Source: Acarospora socialis
Taxonomy: Eukaryota > Ascomycota > Lecanoromycetes > Acarosporales > Acarosporaceae
Reading direction: 5' to 3'
DNA: 64,000 nucleotides
Assembly (NCBI GenBank): GCA_025617375.2
Contig: JAMYGW020000006.1
Span: 1,493,001-1,557,000, forward strand
Shown here in pieces: positions 58,141-64,000 of the stretch. The notes below the pieces were generated by a model, which saw only the letters and a list, made by a program, of their open reading frames with translations, had not been told where the DNA came from and ran no database searches. A program made the position numbers and the translations under genes. Position 1 is the stretch's first letter. Each line of letters begins with the position of its first letter.

Positions 58141-59297
58141 CCTGCATGGGATGGGAAGCACGATTACGACGACCATGGTTCAGGTCATGCTAGGGCACCA
58201 GAGCGAGGATCCCGAAAGAATAGAAAAGGCCCACGTTCTCCCGTCGCAAATTGATTTCCTCTCTCCTCTCTTTCTGAACTTGTCCTCCTTTGCACCTGTC
58301 AAGTTGTCGCATTCACTTCACTCCTTTGGTGAATTCGTACCAATTAAGCGCTCGATAAAGTCAATCCACACACTGTCCTTCACGACAACTCATATACTCT
58401 CACTTTATTGACGATCGCAATTTGCTCCAGTCCTCGACGACGCCAAGCACTTTCTGACTGGTGAGTAACCCCGTTGCATCCTAATTTCCTGAATTATAGA
58501 ACCTTTTTTATTCTTCATCAATATTCTTATCCATGCCTCATGATGTCTTCTTCTCCTGTTAAGATTAGAGCAATTCGCACAAGCATTTCCGATGTCCCTG
58601 TTCAAGAATGAAGATCGCCTGCTCGATTGGCTGTGAGCATCTCGCTTACGTCGTGACCCGCCTTCATTGGACGATGTGGCTCCACCTTAAACTTATTCAA
58701 CCTCGCGTCGTCCGTCTTCCTTGTATCTTGGCTGCACCCACCTGTTTTTCCTCCTCCCCTTTTTTCCCCTTCTGCTTCTCTTCCCTACTTTGACATCAAC
58801 ACCCACACTCATTCATCCATCGAAGAACCACATTCACTCAAACCCTCTGGAAGCCCATCACTTCCTATCACATTCTTTTGGAAAATATCAGTGCCAACAA
58901 ACTTATTCGCGTGCGCGCAATCATCAGTCAAGACATATTCATCACCGAAAGCATTCACGTCGTCAACCTCTTGAAACTGAATTATCCGTATGTTCAACTG
59001 CTGCATCATTCCTCTCAATTGATTCTCCTTTTGTCTTGGCAACACTGGAGGCGCCGCTCTCTGCATTCACGGCAGGCCATGCATCGATTCACAGTGATTC
59101 GATCTTCTATAAAACATCTGCTAACGTTCAGTTATTCGAACAGATTGCGACTCAACCAGCTACCGTAGCACTCCATTAAAGCAACCTAGGAGCATCTTCA
59201 ACCCAAGACCAACGTCTTCCCTAGAAGTCTTCGACAGACTTCGCGCCAATCCTTCAGCTGAACTTTGAACGGACACGATTCGAATTGATTTCGAACG
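58141..59297 (+). promoter_or_regulatory. Long pyrimidine-rich leader of the SUN gene with Ssd1-type motifs
   Basis: The kilobase before the SUN start is CT-rich with long C/T runs and no coding frame that I trust. It contains at least five matches to CNYTCNYT, the motif bound by the RNA-binding protein Ssd1 in yeast: 58266-58273, 58310-58317, 58319-58326, 58806-58813 and 58831-58838. A GTGAGT at 58461 could be the donor of a leader intron. How much is promoter and how much leader cannot be decided without transcript data. Confidence 0.45.
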
Positions 59298-60721
59298 ATG
59301 AAATTCTCTATCGCCCTTACGCTTGCGACGGCTGGCTCCCTCGTCGCTGCTCAGCCACACAGGCACCAACATCGCCATGTCCAGAGGCGTTCCCCGACCG
59401 AAACCGACGTGGTCGTTGTTCCCGGTCCGACCGTCGTGGCTTATGAACTCAATGGCGAGCCGATCTCCGCGGCCGAAGTTTCTGCTGGCATCGCCGACGG
59501 AAGCTTGAAGTGGGCCAACGGTGTTCCGGCGCCTGCCGCAGAGGTCACTTCTGCCGCAGCCCAACCAGCTCCCGCCTCATCGGCACCGGCTCCTTCGTCC
59601 GCGCCGCCAGCTTCCAGCTCGGCAGCTGCCCCTTCTGTCGGTGGCCAATTCTACCAGAAAGCCCAGAGCTCGCCTGTAGTTGCGTCTTATGCCGCCCCTT
59701 CATCCACAACCGTATCATCCGCTGCGCCAACTTCGACCGGCTCGTCATCGGATAATGACTCGTTCTCCTCCACCGGACAGGGCTTGGACACAAAATTTCC
59801 TAGTGGAGAGCATGACTGCTCGGCCTTCCCATCCGAGTACGGTGCGATCAACGTCGATTGGTTGGAACTTGGTGGCTGGACTGGCGTCCAATTCGTTTCG
59901 TCATCTGGCGACCTGATCAGGAACGCTGTCAAAGGGGAGACATGCGTCGAGGGTACCATGTGCTCTTACGCCTGTCCCGCAGGCTACCAGAAATCGCAAT
60001 GGCCCGCAACACAAGGTTCTACCGGCCAATCCATTGGCGGGCTTTCGTGCTCTGGCGGAAAACTCCATCTGACAAACTCGGCGTTTGATACACTGTGCAT
60101 CAAGGGAACCGGCAATGTCAAGGTACAGAACAAGCTCGGCCAAAATGTCGCAATTTGCCGTACCGACTATCCTGGTAAGCCCATCTTTAAGGTGCTCAGA
60201 CCAGGAGGTAAGCTGACAGGATTTCGAAGGTACCGAGAGCGAGACCATTCCCCTGCATGCTGAAGCTGGTAGCACAAACCCATTGACATGCCCCAACGCC
60301 AACACCTACTACGCCCATCAGAGCGGTCCAACATCTGCTCAGTACTATGTCAACCCTGCCGGTCTTTCCGTCGCACAGGCGTGCCAGTGGGACACTGTTG
60401 AAGGTCAATATTCCGGCAACTATGCTCCGGTCAATTTCGGTGTCGGTACCCGAGACGGTGCGACCTGGATTTCCATCTTCCAGAACGCTCCCACCACCCC
60501 CAATGCGACACTCGATTTCGACATTGAGATTGTTGGCGACAACCTCGGTGGCAAGTGCAGCTACCACAACGGCTGGTACAAAGGCCTGACCGAAAGCAAT
60601 CAACAAGGTTGCACCGTAAGTGTCTTTGACCCTGTATGACTTTGTCGAGCCGCCACTAATTCTTGCACAGGTGGAAGTCATGTCCGGAACAGCGACCTTC
60701 GTGATGAAACCATCGTCATGA
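59298..60721 (+). CDS. SUN-family cell wall protein (GH132; Sim1/Uth1-like)
   Basis: SUN proteins are secreted beta-1,3-glucan-active wall proteins needed for septation and wall remodelling. Three exons (59298-60174, 60230-60615, 60671-60721) give 437 residues. The signal peptide is MKFSIALTLATAGSLVAAQ. A KR-like site (VQRRSPTE) and an Ala/Ser/Pro-rich linker follow. The conserved SUN domain starts near FPSGEHDCSAFPSEYGAINV and holds the family cysteine pattern C-x5-C-x3-C (CVEGTMCSYACPAGYQKSQWP). It continues NVAICRTDYPGTESETIPL, formed by the first splice, and YYVNPAGLSVAQACQWDT, then CSYHNGWYKGLTESNQQGC before the last intron. The final exon adds VEVMSGTATFVMKPSS. All junctions are GT-AG and in frame. 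Confidence 0.95.
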
Positions 60722-62321
60722 TCTCCATGGCATGTCGGTGCCCTCGGCGTTAAACACGGTCCAGCTTATTCTTTTTCACCGTCGATATTGTCCTCGGCGA
60801 TAGGGGTTCTGGGAACATCAATATCAGCAACCATGGAACTGGGCGATACCCTGTGTACAATCTGTGCCGACACCTTACTTAGACCTAACGTTCTTTCATA
60901 TGTCTTTTCTTCTTTACCTCTTTCCGTCCGGGCAGCCGGTCCGTGAGCGTGGCGGTTTTTGGCCTTAGTCTAGCCGGGAGCGGAGTTGCAGCGCACACCC
61001 CCCTTGACCAGCTACCTGTTCGACGTCCTCGCGGGTTCGATGCTGTACAACATACCGTTGTTGTCGACAATTGTGCGTTTGGTTATGACGCTGCAAGGCC
61101 AGCTCGCACTGTTTGAGTTTCTTCACGAAAAAACTTGACAGCTCTGTACAGAAGCTGGCTCTCGCGGTCGTCTGCTCCTCCTTCCTGTACAATGGATCCG
61201 TCTTGTACGAAATCAGATGATGGATGCTAGGGCGAGAGATGCTACTTGCGGCGGCTGTTGCTTCTTGTATATACTTTAAGATCTGAAACCATCTTTGACC
61301 TTTATATATACGCGCTTGTGATGAGAGAGGACTCGAGTTAGATCCTTCCGTGTTTCACTTCAATTGATACAACACCTTGGCGATAAGGAACGACGGGACA
61401 TGAATATTTGATAAAGGTACGCCGTACGCCTGCATGGAACCAGCGAGGATTCTGGGGCGTCTGGCCGCCACTTTGCGGTCTGCCACTCATAGAATTACGA
61501 GTACCGTCAATCAGCCCAACCCTCATTCATGACTACTATAGAAGATACCCGCAAAGCCCGAGGCTCAGGGCGAGAAATCGTCGCCACGCGAATTTAAGGA
61601 AATCATTGAATTCTCACCCATATATCTGTACGGTTGACTTATCTAAGTGTGGATTAGTTCCTATGGAGGAGTGCATGCATCAGTGAGTTGAATGCAAGAA
61701 AATCCTAGATTCAGTACTCAAGTTCGCATGGAAGACGTGTGATAGATTGCGACCAAAAGGTTGAGTCCCTCAAGAACACTCTCGCCGAGCTTGGACGATC
61801 AAATCTCATCCAGCGCAATTGCCACGTGCTGTCTTGCCCACACCGCCCGGCGGCAGTAAGTAAGTCACCACACTCGTACCGTACCGTATCCAGCTGCCAA
61901 CGCCCATCCCCGCCAATGATCATGTGCCCGTTCTACCGTTGCGGGCGGAGCCCAGAAAACGATCGAGAACGATGAGCCGCCCGCTAGGTCCGTGACTGAC
62001 CCAGACCCTGTACGATCTACGTTGCTCGAGACGAAAAAACGGTTCCTTTGGGTGTACATAGTAGGGAAGACGACAAAAAGCAAAGAGAAGACGAGATCGA
62101 TCACGACATACTGCGTTCCATGCACCACACGCAGGATCGACGTCTGCGCTTACCTGTCCCGTCGACCGGGTGTGACGATCGCAGTAACAGACGTACATAC
62201 ACACGCATACGTAAATACATGTGACCTGGAGGGAAAGGGCGCTCACTCTGGGGAAAGGAGCGAATAACAGGGCGAGTTCCGGGGTCAGGAAAAAGAAAGC
62301 AAGCAATACACGGGCGGGCGA
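60722..62321. other. Intergenic region, nothing recognised
   Basis: About 1.6 kb between the SUN gene and the DUF202 gene. The 149-codon minus frame at 61920-62369 overlaps the DUF202 leader and start and has no domain; I take it as a shadow. No repeat or RNA gene was noticed. Confidence 0.55.
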
Positions 62322-63547
62322 ATGAATATGAGTGCCGCGGACGTGGACGTTGACGTCGGTCCTCCGCATTCGTATTCACACAGTAACCACGATCACACCT
62401 CGATTCCGATACATGGCAACGACAGTCATCAAATTTCTCGGACAGGACACGGACACGGCCAGCGATCCCGACCGGTCTCGGCTTCCAATTCGAGCACCGA
62501 CGGTTCCGGCGTGAAGGTCAAGAGGCAGCGGAGCGTCAAGTTTTCGGGTCCGCCGTCGCCGCCTCCGGGTCCCAGCGGCGGACGCGCGGGGAGCATGGCG
62601 TTCGGGTCGAGGGAGGAGCAGCTGGTGGCGGAGAGCTCGTCGGCGGATGAAATCACGCCCATATTTGGGCGGGTGGGGTCGAAGGGTGGTGGGGGTGGAG
62701 GCGCGGTGGTAAGGGATTACAAGACGCAGACGCAGGCGCAGGGGGTGGGGAAGGGTGGGGAGGGTAGTGGTGGTGCGAGTAAGAGGGCGGGGCATAAGAG
62801 CCGGACAGGAGGGGGAGGAGGAAGAGAAGAAGGGAGTGGAAGGGTCATCGGAGACGGGGACGGGCAGGAACGAGAAGGCATAGGGCGAAGGAAGCGGGAC
62901 TTTTCGTGGAAGAATGTCGCGGAGCAGTACGGCACCGTGGAGCTGGATAACAAGGGCAGCGTGGCGAGGGACCATCTCGCCCTCGGTGAGTACCTTTCTG
63001 TCGCCTACCCTCCGCAGTCAACGCTCCACCCCATCCCACACCATCCCAACCCTGTCCCGTCTTGTCCGATTCCATCCACCCCTCGCTTCCTTCCCCACCG
63101 ACACAAGCACGAACTAATCATCTCCTCCGTGCAACAGAACGCACCTTCCTAGCCTGGCTCCGCACCTCGCTCGCCTTCGCCTCCATCGGCATCGCCGTCA
63201 CGCAGCTCTTCCGCCTCAACACGACCATCGCCGAGCGGGCCGGTTACACTCCCGCCCCTGCGCCTGGCAACCCGCACCCTAACATTGCCACGGCATCAAC
63301 CGCCGACGCCGCCTTCCACCTCCGCCAGGTTGGCAAGCCCCTCGGCGCCACATTCCTCGGCATCGCCATCGTTGTGCTGTTCGTCGGCTTCCACCGCTAC
63401 TTCGAGAGTCAACATTGGATCATAAGGGGCAAGTTCCCCGCCAGTCGGGGGAGCGTGGCGCTGGTGGCGATCGTGGCGGGGGCCTTGATCGTGGGCAGTT
63501 TGGTCGTGGTCGTGAGTGTGGATCCGACGGTTTTTGAGAGGAAGTGA
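62322..63547 (+). CDS. DUF202-domain membrane protein
   Basis: Two exons (62322-62985 and 63138-63547, GTGAGT...CAG) give 357 residues. The N-terminal 220 or so are disordered, rich in His, Ser, Gly and Lys ([17 protein letters not shown]; a poly-Gly run). The DUF202 domain begins at the splice: [32 protein letters not shown]. Three membrane segments follow (about 228-246, [19 protein letters not shown], and [20 protein letters not shown]). The R-T-x-L-A-W-(L/I)-R-T motif on the first helix is the family hallmark, shared with the VTC1-like fold. DUF202 proteins are plasma- or vacuolar-membrane proteins of mostly unknown activity. The start could lie at one of two adjacent ATGs (62322 or 62328). 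Confidence 0.88.
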
Positions 63548-64000
63548 GTGACGGAAGGAGGGGCTGGGAAGCAAAGGTTGTAATGCTAGGAGAAAGAGAA
63601 GGAGTAGGGTGACGCGATCAATACTTTGCTAACTTCACTCATCTGCATGCGCGCATATCGTGTTGCTGTTCATCCATCTTGGGCGTTTCTCATCGACTGT
63701 GGGCAATACTTTGCTTGACCACTCTACATAGTATCATCACGTCATTCAGAAGAGCAAAGATCCGCCCCTGCTCGCGCTTGGCCAATCAAAAGTGTTCCCA
63801 GATGGGTCTCCAAATGTGTTCTGACATATTTCTGGCTTGCAATTGTTCCGACTCGGGTAGGGCTCACATACCACCCTCAAGCATTCTGATTCACTCAGCC
63901 AGCGAAACGCTTCTAAGGTATTCACTGGTAAGCGGTCGTGAACAAAACTTCCTTCCGATCCTCCAGACTCTTCCTTCTTTCTTTCCCTTGCCGCCAACAA
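63548..64000. other. Right-edge region, possible partial minus-strand frame
   Basis: The minus frame 63746-64000 is open to the window edge (84 codons, no ATG-proven start) but shows no domain. It may be the end of a gene outside the window or chance. Confidence 0.25.

Noticed and set aside
61920-62369. 149-codon minus-strand frame with a Cys/Tyr-rich stretch
   Set aside because: It overlaps the leader and start of the DUF202 gene on the other strand and shows no family motif.
62376-62975. 199-codon minus-strand frame
   Set aside because: Antisense to the Gly/Ser-rich first exon of the DUF202 gene; Pro/Arg richness is a mirror of that composition.
1-64000. Retroelements, CRISPR arrays, rRNA or intact tRNA genes
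   Set aside because: I saw no reverse transcriptase or integrase motifs, no long direct terminal repeats, no spaced repeat arrays, and no complete tRNA cloverleaf.

Overview
This window is nuclear DNA of a filamentous ascomycete (Pezizomycotina). Short GT-AG introns of about 40-100 bp interrupt most genes, and several genes are of kinds typical of this group: a Ppo dioxygenase/P450 fusion, a POM1-type DYRK kinase, a SUN-family wall protein, a Pex24p-type peroxin and a DUF2235 hydrolase. Dothideomycetes is my best guess from overall gene style, but the sequence alone does not prove it. All calls come from reading translations and splice signals by eye; no database search was run.

Region 1-31 kb is a dense housekeeping block. 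In order it holds: HIR1 (minus strand, cut by the left edge), TIM44 (minus) divergent from mitochondrial ribosomal protein uS11m (plus), a PPPDE/DeSI-type protease (minus) divergent from the OLA1/YchF ATPase (plus), a conserved protein often annotated in fungi as a casein kinase II beta-like subunit (minus), a large La-motif protein (minus), a duplicated-domain F-box-like protein (minus) divergent from KTI12 (plus), a small F-box/Cys-rich protein (minus), and POM1 (minus) divergent from a Pex24p-domain peroxin (plus). Two non-coding inverted-repeat elements with TA target duplications (MITEs) sit in the intergenic spaces. One of them folds end to end into a giant hairpin.

Region 31-46 kb holds an aldo-keto reductase, an SREBP-type bHLH transcription factor with three exons, a 12-exon Ppo oxylipin synthase, a DUF2235 alpha/beta hydrolase and a small conserved Ser/Pro-rich protein. 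The bHLH and Ppo genes lie in tandem, which suggests (inference only) a small developmental-signalling neighbourhood.

Region 46-53.5 kb is a decayed accessory tract. It has relics of an SNF2-family helicase and a UPF1-like (DNA2/NAM7) helicase, an unexplained 293-codon open frame, local tandem duplications and a short segment of the SNF2 relic lying inverted. I see no intact gene in it.

Region 53.8-64 kb starts with a small secreted cysteine-containing protein, then about 4.8 kb with no supported gene. It ends with a SUN-family (GH132) wall protein, which has a long pyrimidine-rich leader carrying Ssd1-type motifs, and a DUF202 membrane protein.

I found no intact tRNA, rRNA, CRISPR array or retroelement. 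A few tRNA-promoter-like fossils are listed at low confidence.
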